From Pseudactinotalea terrae (GTDB lineage: Bacteria; Actinomycetota; Actinomycetes; Actinomycetales; Beutenbergiaceae), in contig NZ_WNXZ01000001.1 of the NCBI RefSeq assembly GCF_009733845.1, positions 186,001 through 250,000 on the forward strand: a stretch of DNA of 64,000 nucleotides. Reading direction: 5' to 3'. Positions 42,177 through 50,573 of the stretch are shown piece after piece. The position numbers and the translations under genes were made by a program. A model generated the notes under the pieces. The model ran no database searches. It was not told the DNA's origin and saw nothing but the letters and a program-made list of their open reading frames with translations. Each line of letters begins with the position of its first letter. Within the stretch, counting starts at the first letter, position 1.

Positions 42177-43483
42177 GGAGTGCCCTTCGCGTACTCCTCG
42201 TCCATCTGGCCGAGCAGGTCAGCGGTCTCGATCGTGCCGTCGAGCCACTCCTGCCCCGACTGCAGCATGGTCTGCTGGACGTCGCCGTTGGGCCACAGGT
42301 AGTTGGCGTACCCCGTGCTGCGACCCTCGTCCAGCAGCGGCATGATCGGCTCGAGCGCGGTCGACTCCAGACTGACCTCGACGCCGAGCCCTGGCAGCAC
42401 GCCCATCTCGTTGGCGTACGCCTCGACGTTCTCCGGCTGCGCGAGGAAGTCGAGCAGCGCCCTTGCGCCCTCGGGGTTGGTCGCGTTGGCGTTCACCGCG
42501 AGGAAGTCGGGAGCGAGCGGCACGTGCGTGTCGCCGGCGTTCTCGGTCGCGGGCAGGGCGAAGACGCCGAAGCCCTCCTCGCCTGCCTCGGAGTAGCCGT
42601 ACAGCTGCGGCAGCCCGGCCGAGACCAGCAGCACCATCGCGGACTCACCGGTGGCCACCGACTGCATGCCCTGGTCCGGCGGCACGCCCAGCATGCCATC
42701 GGAGAAGTATCCGGCGTCGTTGAGCTCGGCGATGCGCGCGAACGCCTCGTTCCACTCGGGGCTGTCGGTGAATGTCGTCTCGCCGGAGGCCATCTGCGCG
42801 TCGACGTCGGGGTTGACCGGGTACACGAGCGTCGAGGCCATGGCGTAGACCCAGAACTGGAAGAAGATGCCGCCTTGGAACGGCGTCGAGATGGGTGTGA
42901 CGCCAGCAGCGGCGAGCGCCTCGCACGCCGCGAGCAGCTCCGGCCAGGTGGTCGGCACCTCCACGCCTGCCTGCTCGAAGACGTCCCGGTTGTAGGCCAT
43001 GACGATGGCGTTGCGGCTGACCGGGAACGCCATCACCTGCCCGTCCACCTCGGCCAGGGACTGGGTGTCGGGGGTGAGGTCGCCCGCCCAGGAGGCGTCG
43101 GACAGGTCGGCGAGCTCACCCTCCTGGCCGAGCACCCCGGCGGCGACCGGGCTCGAGAAGCCGGGGGACACCCGGATCAGGTCGGACGCGGTGCCGGAGG
43201 TCAGCTGCACGCGCAGCTGCTGGTTGAGCTCGTCGGTGCTCGCCGACGACATGTCCACCGTGAGACCGGACTCGGCCTCGAACGCCTCGATCAGTGCGCC
43301 CAGACCGGCGCTCTGCTCGGTGTTGACGTACGCGGTGACGGTGTCGCCACCGCTGCCGCCGTCGCCGCTGCCCTCGTCTCCGGAGTTGACGAATCCGCTG
43401 CACGCGGCCAGGGCGCCGGTCGCGCCCGCCGCCGTCGCGGCGAGCAGGATGTGCCGCCGGGAGGGTCGAGAGGTGCTGTTCAT
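42173..43483 (-). CDS. extracellular solute-binding lipoprotein, sugar ABC importer
   Basis: CUT1-type substrate-binding protein (436 aa). Its twin-arginine-like signal PSRRHILLAA leads into the lipobox LAAC, with lipid-anchored Cys28, followed by a Gly/Ser/Asp-rich linker (~30-46). Family SBP_bac_1 features include the FNRDVFEQAGVEVPTTWPEL-like segment (here YNRDVFEQAG). AAGGAG seven bases before the ATG is inside the 3' end of the oxidoreductase gene, whose stop overlaps the ATG. The ligand is unknown; neighbours suggest an oligosaccharide or sugar acid. Confidence 0.94.
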   Translation of the reverse strand: MNSTSRPSRRHILLAATAAGATGALAACSGFVNSGDEGSGDGGSGGDTVTAYVNTEQSAGLGALIEAFEAESGLTVDMSSASTDELNQQLRVQLTSGTASDLIRVSPGFSSPVAAGVLGQEGELADLSDASWAGDLTPDTQSLAEVDGQVMAFPVSRNAIVMAYNRDVFEQAGVEVPTTWPELLAACEALAAAGVTPISTPFQGGIFFQFWVYAMASTLVYPVNPDVDAQMASGETTFTDSPEWNEAFARIAELNDAGYFSDGMLGVPPDQGMQSVATGESAMVLLVSAGLPQLYGYSEAGEEGFGVFALPATENAGDTHVPLAPDFLAVNANATNPEGARALLDFLAQPENVEAYANEMGVLPGLGVEVSLESTALEPIMPLLDEGRSTGYANYLWPNGDVQQTMLQSGQEWLDGTIETADLLGQMDEEYAKGTP

Positions 43484-44808
43484 GCCGTTCTCCTTCGCTT
43501 CGATGCGGGGTCTGCTGGGGGCTGGTTCTGCTCGAGCGGCGGCACGGTGACGTCGCCGGGCGCGATGGCGCCATGGCCGCGCAGCACGTCGCGGGCCAGG
43601 GGGATCGGGACCTCGTGCACGTCGCACGAGCGCGACACCGCGAGCGCGGCCACCGCACCGGCCGCCTGCCCCATCGCCATCGAGGAGGCCTGCACCCGAT
43701 AGGCCGAGGCTGCCTCCTGGTCGCCGCTGATCGATCGGCCGGCCACCAGCATCCGCTGGCTGCCCACCGGGATCATCGCCCCGCGGGGGATCGTGGGAAC
43801 CGTGCCGTAGGTGAGCGGCCGGATGTCGATGCCGTCGCCGTCGGGGCGGTGCACATCGATGGGGTAGAAGGAGTAGGAGAGGGCGTCGGGCCAGGCGCGC
43901 CCCGAGCTGTAGTCGTCGAGGGTGACGCACTCGTGGCCCTCGATCGACCAGCTCTCCCGGACGCCGGTCTCCATCGCGGTCCAGGCCAGCCGGATGTCCT
44001 CGAGCCCGGGCTGAGCGCGGAGGAAGCGCAGCACACGCCGGAGCACCCGGCGCCCGGCGAGCTCGGCGTCCGTGCGGTCTGCGCTGGTCCCGCCCTGGAT
44101 GCCGACCACGTGGGTGGCGTTCTCACCGTGCGACCGCAGGAACGACCGGACCTGCTTGTGCGCGAGGTCGGCCGGCTCGAGCTCGCCGCGGCGGACGGCC
44201 TCGTCGTGGGCTGTCTGCAGCGCGTCGGCGTCGAGCCGCTCGAGGTCGTAGCCCTCCAGCCGCATCATGATCGTGCCGGGCTGGCGGCGCGGGCTGGTAC
44301 GCCGAGGGAAGCCGGCGAGGGCGACGGCGTCGGCGTCGCCGGTGCAGTCGATCAGGGCCGCGGCGGTGGCCCTGTACAGGCCTTCCTTGGTGGCGATCGT
44401 GAGCTGCCACTGCTCGCCGTCCCAGCGGGCCTGGCCGAGCATGCTGTGCAGCAGCAGCTCCGCGCCGGAGTCGACGACGGTCTCGTCGATGATCCCGGCG
44501 AGGATGCCCGGCACCACCGGTACCTGCAGGAGCCAGTGCGGCTGGTCCCAGTGGGTGAAGTCCGGCATCGCGCCGCCCGCCTCGGCCACCGACCGCGCCA
44601 CCGCGTCCCAGCCGATACCGCCGATGACCTGCTGCCCCCAGGCGTGGAAGAGGCCAGGCAGGGCCACCGCGGCCACCGTCGTGGTGCCGCCGAGCGCGCC
44701 GTTCTTCTCGATCAGCAGCGTGCGAGCGCCGAGGCGCGCTGCCTGCGCCGCCGCGGGCCAGCCTGCAGGGCCGCCGCCCGCGACCACGACGTCGTAGTGC
44801 TCGGTCAT
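43480..44808 (-). CDS. FAD-dependent oxidoreductase (FAD_oxidored type)
   Basis: Flavoprotein of 442 aa. The N-terminal FAD motif is DVVVAGGGPAGWPAAAQAARLGARTLLIEK (~5-34), with GGTTT following. Residues 150-190 hold a second FAD contact (AALIDCTGDADAVALAGFP). The C-terminal part has RMLVAGRSISGDQEAASAYRVQASSMAMGQAAGAVAALA, the hallmark of the FAD_oxidored family that accompanies sugar-utilisation loci. Substrate unknown. The ATG at 44808 overlaps the stop of the IclR gene. Being placed between regulator and binding protein, it presumably acts on the imported compound. Confidence 0.88.
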   Translation of the reverse strand: MTEHYDVVVAGGGPAGWPAAAQAARLGARTLLIEKNGALGGTTTVAAVALPGLFHAWGQQVIGGIGWDAVARSVAEAGGAMPDFTHWDQPHWLLQVPVVPGILAGIIDETVVDSGAELLLHSMLGQARWDGEQWQLTIATKEGLYRATAAALIDCTGDADAVALAGFPRRTSPRRQPGTIMMRLEGYDLERLDADALQTAHDEAVRRGELEPADLAHKQVRSFLRSHGENATHVVGIQGGTSADRTDAELAGRRVLRRVLRFLRAQPGLEDIRLAWTAMETGVRESWSIEGHECVTLDDYSSGRAWPDALSYSFYPIDVHRPDGDGIDIRPLTYGTVPTIPRGAMIPVGSQRMLVAGRSISGDQEAASAYRVQASSMAMGQAAGAVAALAVSRSCDVHEVPIPLARDVLRGHGAIAPGDVTVPPLEQNQPPADPASKRRRTA

Positions 44809-45635
44809 CGCGCGCTCCCGCTCGGGTCGCCGCCCAGCAGCGCGGAGAGCTCTGCCGCTGCGCCGAGGACCTCGTTGCGCAGCAGGACGGCGTGGTCGGG
44901 GGTGTGTCGCGTGGAGGGGTAGCCGAGGCACACCGCTGCGACGGTGCCGCCGGACTGGTCGCGCACGGGAGCCGCCACACCGCAGACCCCGACGGCCTCC
45001 TCCTCGAGGTTGGTGGCGTAGCCCTGGGCGAGGACCGCGTCCATGTCGGCCATCAGCGTCTCGGGCGCCGGTGGGTGGTCGTCGTGCCATGCCGCCGTGC
45101 GCAGCATGGCGAGCCGGTCCGAGCGCGAGAGGCCGGCGAAGAGCACCTTGCCGGCGGCCGTCTTGTACAGCGGTGATGCCGAGGCATCGAGGTAGCCGGC
45201 CGAGGTCGGGTCGACGCGAAGCAGCTGGAGGCTGACGAGCACGGCGAGGTCGAGACGACGGGTGCCCTGCAGCACCGTGAGGTGCACGGTCTCGTTGGTG
45301 CGCTCCCACAGCGCGCGCAGCACCGGCGCAGCGACCGCGGACAGGTCCGCCTGCATCGCGAACCGACGGTTGAGCTCGAAGAACCGGGATCCGAGGGTGT
45401 AGCTCCTGCCGCTGCCGCGCTGGGCGATCAGTCCGTGCGTGACGAGCGAGGACAGGATGGTGCGAGCGGTCGAGGGTGCCAGCTGTGTCGTGTCGGCCAG
45501 GGCGCCGAGCGTCATGCCGTGTGGCCCGCCCTCGGCCACCGCGTCCAGCAGTGCGATCGCACGGTCGATCGCCTGGATCGGTGTCCGGGGTGTGCGGGTT
45601 GCTGCCTCAGGTGCTGAACCTGTGTGGTCTGCCAT
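44805..45635 (-). CDS. IclR family transcriptional regulator of the sugar-importer operon
   Basis: Regulator of 276 aa: winged HTH at ~18-75 (AIDRAIALLDAVAEGGPHGMTLGALADTTQLAPSTARTILSSLVTHGLI) and effector domain at ~90-265 with SPLYKTAAGKVLFAGLSRSDRLAML and GVCGVAAPVRDQSGGTVAAVCLGYP. It is the first gene of a six-gene minus-strand operon (IclR, oxidoreductase, binding protein, two permeases, secreted protein) joined by 4-bp overlaps. Two inverted repeats at 45666-45703 upstream are likely its own operators, so the operon is autoregulated. No kinase or dehydrogenase for the product is included. Confidence 0.93.
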   Translation of the reverse strand: MADHTGSAPEAATRTPRTPIQAIDRAIALLDAVAEGGPHGMTLGALADTTQLAPSTARTILSSLVTHGLIAQRGSGRSYTLGSRFFELNRRFAMQADLSAVAAPVLRALWERTNETVHLTVLQGTRRLDLAVLVSLQLLRVDPTSAGYLDASASPLYKTAAGKVLFAGLSRSDRLAMLRTAAWHDDHPPAPETLMADMDAVLAQGYATNLEEEAVGVCGVAAPVRDQSGGTVAAVCLGYPSTRHTPDHAVLLRNEVLGAAAELSALLGGDPSGSAR

Positions 45636-45665
45636 CGATGCTCTCTGCTCGCCGTTGACCCAGTT

Positions 45666-45703
45666 CGTTCGACAATATCGAACGCGCTTCGAGAAAGTCG
45701 AGG
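45666..45703. promoter_or_regulatory. paired IclR operators
   Basis: CGTTCGA-N5-TCGAACG (45666-45684) is a perfect 7-bp inverted repeat. CTTCGA-N5-TCGAGG (45687-45703) is a second with one mismatch in six. Centres are 20 bp apart, two helical turns, so two dimers would sit on the same face. They lie 31-68 bp upstream of the IclR start. Confidence 0.75.
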
Positions 45704-45797
45704 CTAGCGCGGGTCGGCGGCAGCGTCAACGGCGCCGGGCAGGCTCACGCCCCCGGCTACGCGCGTGCCGGGTCGGTGGACAGGGAGCTACGGCGGG

Positions 45798-46439
45798 TCA
45801 GCTGTCCTGCACGTCGACGACCAGGCGAGACGGCTCGGTGAGCACGAAGACCCGGAACACCTCGACCTCGTCGAGCCCGAGGAACACCGTGGTGTACCCC
45901 TCGAAGGCGCCGTCCACGAAGACGTCGTCGATGACCTCGGTGTCGGGGTCGAACTGCTGGGGGCCGTCGTAGTAACCGGTCATGTCGCTGGGCATCCCGT
46001 GCGTGGCCGAGACCTGCAGGATCGCGTCACCCTCCAGGTCGATCGGCTCACCGCTACCCTCACGAGCGGCGCTCTCGACGTAGCCCACCCGCCAGCCGGG
46101 CTCACCCTCACCGTCGAACTCCAGCACCAACCGGTCGAACCCGGGGTGCTCGGCGACCCGGATCTCCACCAGCTTGAGCTCGCTCTCGAACGACTCGTTG
46201 TTCTGGTCGGCGGCCTCCGCCGGGAACGGCGGGCCGGTGGTGCCGTCGGTCGGACCATCGCTGGTGGGCTCTTGTGTGGTGGGGTCGTCGGAGGATGGCT
46301 CGTCGGTGGGCTCGGCCGTGGTGGTGGCGTCGTCCGTGGGCGCGGTGGTGGGGTCGTCGCCGCCACCGTTCCCGCAGGCCGCGAGCAAGCTCGCAGCGGC
46401 AGCCATCGTGAGCATGGTCCTGATGGTTCCGCGTCGCAC
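45798..46439 (-). CDS. AMIN-like domain lipoprotein
   Basis: Cell-surface lipoprotein (213 aa). The signal peptide ends in the lipobox SLLAAC (Cys22), followed by a Thr/Asp/Pro-rich linker (~25-75, many TT, DDP and EPT units) and a folded domain (~80-213) with FDRLVLEFDGEGEPGWRVGYV and VFLGLDEVEVFRVFVLTEPSRLVVDVQDS, the AMIN-like pattern of actinobacterial secreted proteins. Role unknown; AMIN domains bind cell-wall components. GAGGAGG lies before the GTG start. Confidence 0.88.
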   Translation of the reverse strand: MRRGTIRTMLTMAAAASLLAACGNGGGDDPTTAPTDDATTTAEPTDEPSSDDPTTQEPTSDGPTDGTTGPPFPAEAADQNNESFESELKLVEIRVAEHPGFDRLVLEFDGEGEPGWRVGYVESAAREGSGEPIDLEGDAILQVSATHGMPSDMTGYYDGPQQFDPDTEVIDDVFVDGAFEGYTTVFLGLDEVEVFRVFVLTEPSRLVVDVQDS

Positions 46440-46486
46440 GGCGTCCTCCTCGGCTCGGTTCCGATCAGCCTAGGCGGCGGCTGTGG

Positions 46487-47161
46487 TCAGGGCTTGGAGA
46501 ACACGACGAGGCGGTTGGACACGAGATCGTGCGGCAGCTCGTCCCAGACGACCGGGATCGACCCCACGAGATCCAGCACCGGCGCCAGCGCCGCGCTCGC
46601 ATCGGCGACGAGCGGCGTGAGCTGACCGTCGTGTGCGATGTCGGCGACGTCGAGCACGAGATGACCCCCGGGGCGAAGCAGCTCACCGACCTGCTCGGCC
46701 ACGTCGGCGAGGCCGGCGAGATAGCTGCGGTAGTCGCCGTCGTCGGTCTCGTAGGCGGTGAGGGGGTTCGCGGGGTGGTCGTTCGACGTCATCCAGGGCG
46801 GCGAGGTGAGGGCGAGCGCGACCGACGAGCGCGCCAGACCGAGCGCGCCCGCGTCGGCGAGGGCGAGCAGGCCGCGGGCGTCACCTTCGAGCACGACGGC
46901 GGCCGGTACCCGGTCCTTGATGCTCGCCACGCGTTCGGGCAGCAGCTCGACGCCGACGGCGGTGCGGCCGAGCTCGTGCGCGACCACGAGCGTGGTGCCG
47001 AACCCCGCGAAGGGATCGAGGACGATGTCGCCCGGTCTGCTGAGGTGCTCGATCACCGTGCGGGCGAGTGCTCGCGTGAAGTGGACGTCTTCCTCAGCAT
47101 CGGCGTGACGCTCGGAGCGGTGCTCGGCGAGCGTGACGCGGATCTCGCTGGGCAGTCTCAT
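46487..47161 (-). CDS. solitary DNA methyltransferase
   Basis: SAM-dependent amino-methyltransferase of 224 aa. The SAM-binding motif DPFAGFGTT (49-57) precedes the catalytic SPPW (120-123), the alpha/gamma-like order. SPP(W/Y) suggests N4-cytosine or N6-adenine methylation. There is no separate target-recognition domain of usual size and no restriction gene nearby, so it is an orphan; an RNA substrate cannot be excluded. The ATG at 47161 overlaps the stop of the PLP-enzyme gene (ATGA), so it is coupled to a metabolic gene rather than to a restriction system. Confidence 0.85.
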   Translation of the reverse strand: MRLPSEIRVTLAEHRSERHADAEEDVHFTRALARTVIEHLSRPGDIVLDPFAGFGTTLVVAHELGRTAVGVELLPERVASIKDRVPAAVVLEGDARGLLALADAGALGLARSSVALALTSPPWMTSNDHPANPLTAYETDDGDYRSYLAGLADVAEQVGELLRPGGHLVLDVADIAHDGQLTPLVADASAALAPVLDLVGSIPVVWDELPHDLVSNRLVVFSKP

Positions 47162-48306
47162 CCCTGGCTGGCCCCGAGCGCCGCGAGGAGGTCCTCGGCG
47201 AGGTCCTCGACGTCCTCGATGCCGACCGAGAGCCGGAGCAGGTCCTCGGGCACGGTGGTCGGTTCGGAGGGGAGCCGACGCCGGCGCTCGATCAACGACT
47301 CGACGCCGCCCAGGCTGGTTCCCGGGACCCAGAGCTGGACCGTGCGGGCGATCGCCGTGGCTGCGAGCGCACCGCCGTGCGGGCGGAGGGTGATGATCGA
47401 GCCGAAGCCGCTCATCTGGGCGGCCGCCCGCTCGTGCTGGGGGTGGCTGGGCAGGCCCGGGTGGCGGACCTCGAGCGCCGCCGGGTGAGCCTCGAGACGC
47501 TGCGCGAGATCGAGCGCGCTGCGCTGCGACCGCTGCACCCGCAGAGCGAGCGTGCGCAGCCCTCGCAGGGCCAGCCAGGCCTCCCACGGCCCGGGGATGG
47601 CGCCGTGGACGTCGCGGTGGCTCTTGAGCCTCGCCCAGAGCTCGGGGTCGTCCGTGACGGCGGCACCCATGACGACGTCGGAGTGCCCGGCAAGGTACTT
47701 GGTGACCGAGTGGACGACGACGTCCGCGCCCAGCGCGAGGGGCTGCTGCGCGAGCGGCGTCGCGAACGTGTTGTCGGCGAGCACGAGCCCGCCTCGGGAG
47801 CGGGTCGCCGCGACGAGCGCGGGGATGTCGGCGATCTCGAGCATCGGGTTGGTCGGGGTCTCGAGCCACAGGGTGGGGGAGTCCGCCTGCTCCAGCGCCG
47901 TGGTGGTCTGGGTGGTGTCCGCGATGTCGACCTCGACGAGCGTGAGCCCGCGCTGCTCGGCGTGCGCTCGCGCCGCGATCAGCGCCACGTTGTAGGAGTG
48001 CCGCGGGATGACCAGCGTGCCGCCGTTCGGCACCAGCGCCATGGCGGCGGTGACCGCCCCCATCCCGGAGGCGTAGACCAACGCCCGCCGGCTCGAGCCC
48101 TCAAGCGCCCCGAGCGCCTCTTCCAGCGGCCGCCACGACTCGGTGTCGTAGCGCGCGTAGAGCAGGTCGTCAGGCTGTGGCTCGCCCGTTCCGATGTACG
48201 TCGAGGAGAGCACGACCGGCGGGTTGACCGGGGCGCCCGTCTCCCGGGGCGGGCGCCCAGCGGCGACCACGAGCGAGTCGGTGCGAAGTGTCTTGCGGCC
48301 CGTCAC
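47158..48306 (-). CDS. Cys/Met metabolism PLP-dependent enzyme (cystathionine gamma-synthase/lyase type)
   Basis: Trans-sulfuration enzyme of 382 aa, cytoplasmic tetramer family. The PLP lysine is K203 in HSVTKYLAGHSDVV; YARYDTESWRPLEEALGALEG (~50-70), YASGMGAVTAAM (~78-89) and LADNTFATPLAQQPLALGADV are standard. Whether it is synthase or lyase cannot be decided from sequence by eye. The GTG at 48306 has TAGGCT six bases upstream, implying a leaderless mRNA. Divergent from ddl; the stop overlaps the DNA methylase start. Confidence 0.92.
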   Translation of the reverse strand: MTGRKTLRTDSLVVAAGRPPRETGAPVNPPVVLSSTYIGTGEPQPDDLLYARYDTESWRPLEEALGALEGSSRRALVYASGMGAVTAAMALVPNGGTLVIPRHSYNVALIAARAHAEQRGLTLVEVDIADTTQTTTALEQADSPTLWLETPTNPMLEIADIPALVAATRSRGGLVLADNTFATPLAQQPLALGADVVVHSVTKYLAGHSDVVMGAAVTDDPELWARLKSHRDVHGAIPGPWEAWLALRGLRTLALRVQRSQRSALDLAQRLEAHPAALEVRHPGLPSHPQHERAAAQMSGFGSIITLRPHGGALAATAIARTVQLWVPGTSLGGVESLIERRRRLPSEPTTVPEDLLRLSVGIEDVEDLAEDLLAALGASQG

Positions 48307-48435
48307 GGACAGAGCCTACGGCGAGGTGACGGTGACTCCTCGCCCTGCACCGAACTCGACGCGCCGGGGTGGGCGAGGCGGAGGTGCGCGCGAACGGGCG
48401 CGCGCCGGGTGCACGGTGCGGGCAGGCCCGGCAGG

Positions 48436-48441
48436 TAGCCT
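48436..48441 (+). promoter_or_regulatory. -10 box TAGCCT for leaderless ddl
   Basis: TAGCCT lies seven bases before the ATG at 48449, with no Shine-Dalgarno sequence in between. It illustrates the TANNNT-N5-8-start pattern seen at many genes in the window. Confidence 0.65.
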
Positions 48442-48448
48442 GAGCGCG

Positions 48449-49555
48449 ATGACCAGAACGAGGGTCGCCGTGGTGTTCGGCGGCAAGAGCTCCGAGCACA
48501 CGATCAGCTGCGCGACCGCCGCAGGAGTCCTCGCGGCGATCGATCGCGACCGCTACGACGTCGTGCCGATCGGGGTCACGCGGGAGGGCCGCTGGGTCGT
48601 CGCAGCCGACGAGGCGGACCGCTGGGCCATCGCGCCCGGGCGGATCCCTGAGGTCACCGACGGCGAGGGCGCCGAGATCACCGTGCCCATGGGCGCCTCC
48701 GGTGCGCTCACCGTGACGGCGCCCGGCGCGCTGCCGGAGCAGCTCGCGGGGGTCGATGTGGTGCTCCCGCTGCTGCACGGTCCGTTCGGCGAGGACGGCA
48801 CGATCCAGGGCATGCTCGAGCTGGCGGGCATCCCGTACGTGGGCTCCGGCGTGCTCGCCTCGGCCGCGGGCATGGACAAGCACTACATGAAGGTCGTGCT
48901 CGCGGGCGCCGGCATCCCGATCGGCCCGAGCGTCACCATCACGAACCGGCAGTGGCGCACCCAGCGCGAGGCAAGCGTGGAGGCGGTTGCGCAGCTCGGC
49001 CTGCCGGTCTTCGTCAAGCCGGCGCGAGCGGGTTCGTCCATGGGTATCACGAGGGTGGACGACCTCGCGGACCTGGCCGCCGCCGTCGAGGCCGCTCAGC
49101 AGCACGACCCGAAGGTGCTGGTCGAGGCGGGCATCAACGGCCGGGAGATCGAGTGCGCGGTCCTGCAGGGGCGTGGCGACGAGCCGCCCCGCACCACCGG
49201 GGTGGGCGAGATCGTGGTCGGCACCGAGCACGCGTTCTACGACTACGAGGCGAAGTACTTCGACTCCGAGCACCTCGACATCCGCATCCCCGCCGACGTG
49301 CCGCCCGAGGTCGAGCGCCGCATGCAGTCGCTCGCGGCAGCCACGTTCGAGGCGCTCGACTGCGAGGGCCTGGGGCGGGTCGACTTCTTCTACACGCCCG
49401 AGGGCGATGTGCTGGTGAACGAGATCAACACGATGCCCGGATTCACCCCGTTCTCGATGTACCCGATGCTCTGGCAGGCCGCAGGCATGAGCTACGCCGA
49501 CCTGATCGCCGAGCTCATCGAGCTCGCGCTCGAGCGCCCGGTGGGCCTGCGCTAG
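48449..49555 (+). CDS. ddl: D-alanine--D-alanine ligase
   Basis: ATP-grasp enzyme (368 aa) that makes the D-Ala-D-Ala end of peptidoglycan stems. VVFGGKSSEHTISCATA (~8-24) binds the first D-Ala; LPLLHGPFGEDGTIQGMLELAGIPYVGSG (~108-136) and KPARAGSSMGI (~191-201) are ATP-grasp and lid motifs. The metal/substrate motif GRVDFF...VNEINTMPGFTPFSMYP ends the protein, with a serine after the second Tyr-containing segment consistent with D-Ala specificity. The ATG at 48449 matches family length. Overlaps the convergent DUF3515 gene by four bases. Confidence 0.96.
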   Translation: MTRTRVAVVFGGKSSEHTISCATAAGVLAAIDRDRYDVVPIGVTREGRWVVAADEADRWAIAPGRIPEVTDGEGAEITVPMGASGALTVTAPGALPEQLAGVDVVLPLLHGPFGEDGTIQGMLELAGIPYVGSGVLASAAGMDKHYMKVVLAGAGIPIGPSVTITNRQWRTQREASVEAVAQLGLPVFVKPARAGSSMGITRVDDLADLAAAVEAAQQHDPKVLVEAGINGREIECAVLQGRGDEPPRTTGVGEIVVGTEHAFYDYEAKYFDSEHLDIRIPADVPPEVERRMQSLAAATFEALDCEGLGRVDFFYTPEGDVLVNEINTMPGFTPFSMYPMLWQAAGMSYADLIAELIELALERPVGLR

Positions 49556-50028
49556 AGGCACTCCCGATCGCCGTCGCGCGGGAGCTCGGCGACGGCGGTG
49601 CTGAGCTCGGTCATGATCGTCTGGTCGCCCGCGTAGTCCCGAGGGATCGTGACCTCGACGGCGGGGAGCTGCCCGTAGGTCACGAACGCCGTGCGGTCCT
49701 GCTCCTCGGTGACGACCCAGTCGACCTCGGTGCCGTCACCGGCGGCGATCGTGACGCAGCCCTCGACCGTCGGCCCGAGCGGCGTGACACCGCAGCGCAG
49801 CACGATAGCTGGATCGCCCCAGGCACGGGACGCCTGGCTCGTGGTCGAGCGCCGCTCCTCGCCTCCGACCACGTCGGGGAGGGCGAGCAGCAGCACCGCG
49901 CACACCGGCTCGCTCGCGCTGGGGGCAGGGTCCACGGGAGCCGGAGCGGCGCACGAGGCCGCACCGAGAAGCGCGCCGAGCACGATCCCGGCGACCCCGA
50001 TCTGCCGCCATCGCGATGCTCGTGCCAC
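49552..50028 (-). CDS. DUF3515 family lipoprotein
   Basis: Small actinobacterial lipoprotein of unknown function (158 aa), characteristically encoded beside ddl. A Arg-containing signal and hydrophobic stretch (VAGIVLGALLGAASC) end in Cys26 as lipid site. The mature domain has VCAVLLLALPDVVGGEERR, PAIVLRCGVTPLGPT and a C-terminal CL end; three cysteines (in VCAV, LRCG and RECL) could form a disulfide. The GTG start at 50028 is chosen to place the basic residues before the hydrophobic helix. Confidence 0.87.
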   Translation of the reverse strand: MARASRWRQIGVAGIVLGALLGAASCAAPAPVDPAPSASEPVCAVLLLALPDVVGGEERRSTTSQASRAWGDPAIVLRCGVTPLGPTVEGCVTIAAGDGTEVDWVVTEEQDRTAFVTYGQLPAVEVTIPRDYAGDQTIMTELSTAVAELPRDGDRECL

Positions 50029-50063
50029 GCCCTCAGGGTAGGGCGTCCGGGTGCTGCTGCCGA

Positions 50064-50573
50064 TCACGCGGAGCGGTCGTGGTCGCGCATCGTCAACGGG
50101 AGCACCCACAGCGCGAGCACGGCGATCAGCGTCACCACGCCGGCGATCACGCCCGCGGCGCGCCCCGCCACGAAGTCGAAGATCAGGTGGCAGACGCCCA
50201 CGGCGAGCACGGCCACGAGGATCGCCGCACTCATCAGGTATCCCGAGCCGAGCTGGACCACCTGGTGCTTGCGCAGCTTGCGGAACAGCACCCGGTGCAC
50301 CACCACGGGCGCGATGCTCACCGCGGTCGCGAGCGCCGCCACGCCGACCAGCACCAGGTACACCACGAGCTGGTAGGAGTCGAGCTCCTCGAACCGCTCC
50401 GTGAAGGCGAGCGCCAGCAGGAAGCCGCTGACGATCTGCGTGCCGGTCATCGTGACCCGGAGCTCCTGCAGGATCTCGGCCCAGTTGCGGTCGAGGCGCT
50501 CGTTGGTGCTCTCGTGCCGGCCGTCGTCCCGAGTCGTCTCGCTGCCGTCCACGTCGCCCCGGTGGCCGGTCAC
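50064..50573 (-). CDS. DUF6328 family membrane protein
   Basis: Four-helix membrane protein of 169 aa. A charged N-terminus (~1-30) is followed by NWAEILQELRVTMTGTQIVSGFLLALAFTERF, the family signature, and helices VVYLVLVGVAALATAVSIAPVVVHR, SAAILVAVLAVGVCHLIFDF and VIAGVVTLIAVLALWVLPL. Function unknown. The GTG start overlaps the stop of the epimerase gene (GTGA). Confidence 0.85.
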   Translation of the reverse strand: MTGHRGDVDGSETTRDDGRHESTNERLDRNWAEILQELRVTMTGTQIVSGFLLALAFTERFEELDSYQLVVYLVLVGVAALATAVSIAPVVVHRVLFRKLRKHQVVQLGSGYLMSAAILVAVLAVGVCHLIFDFVAGRAAGVIAGVVTLIAVLALWVLPLTMRDHDRSA

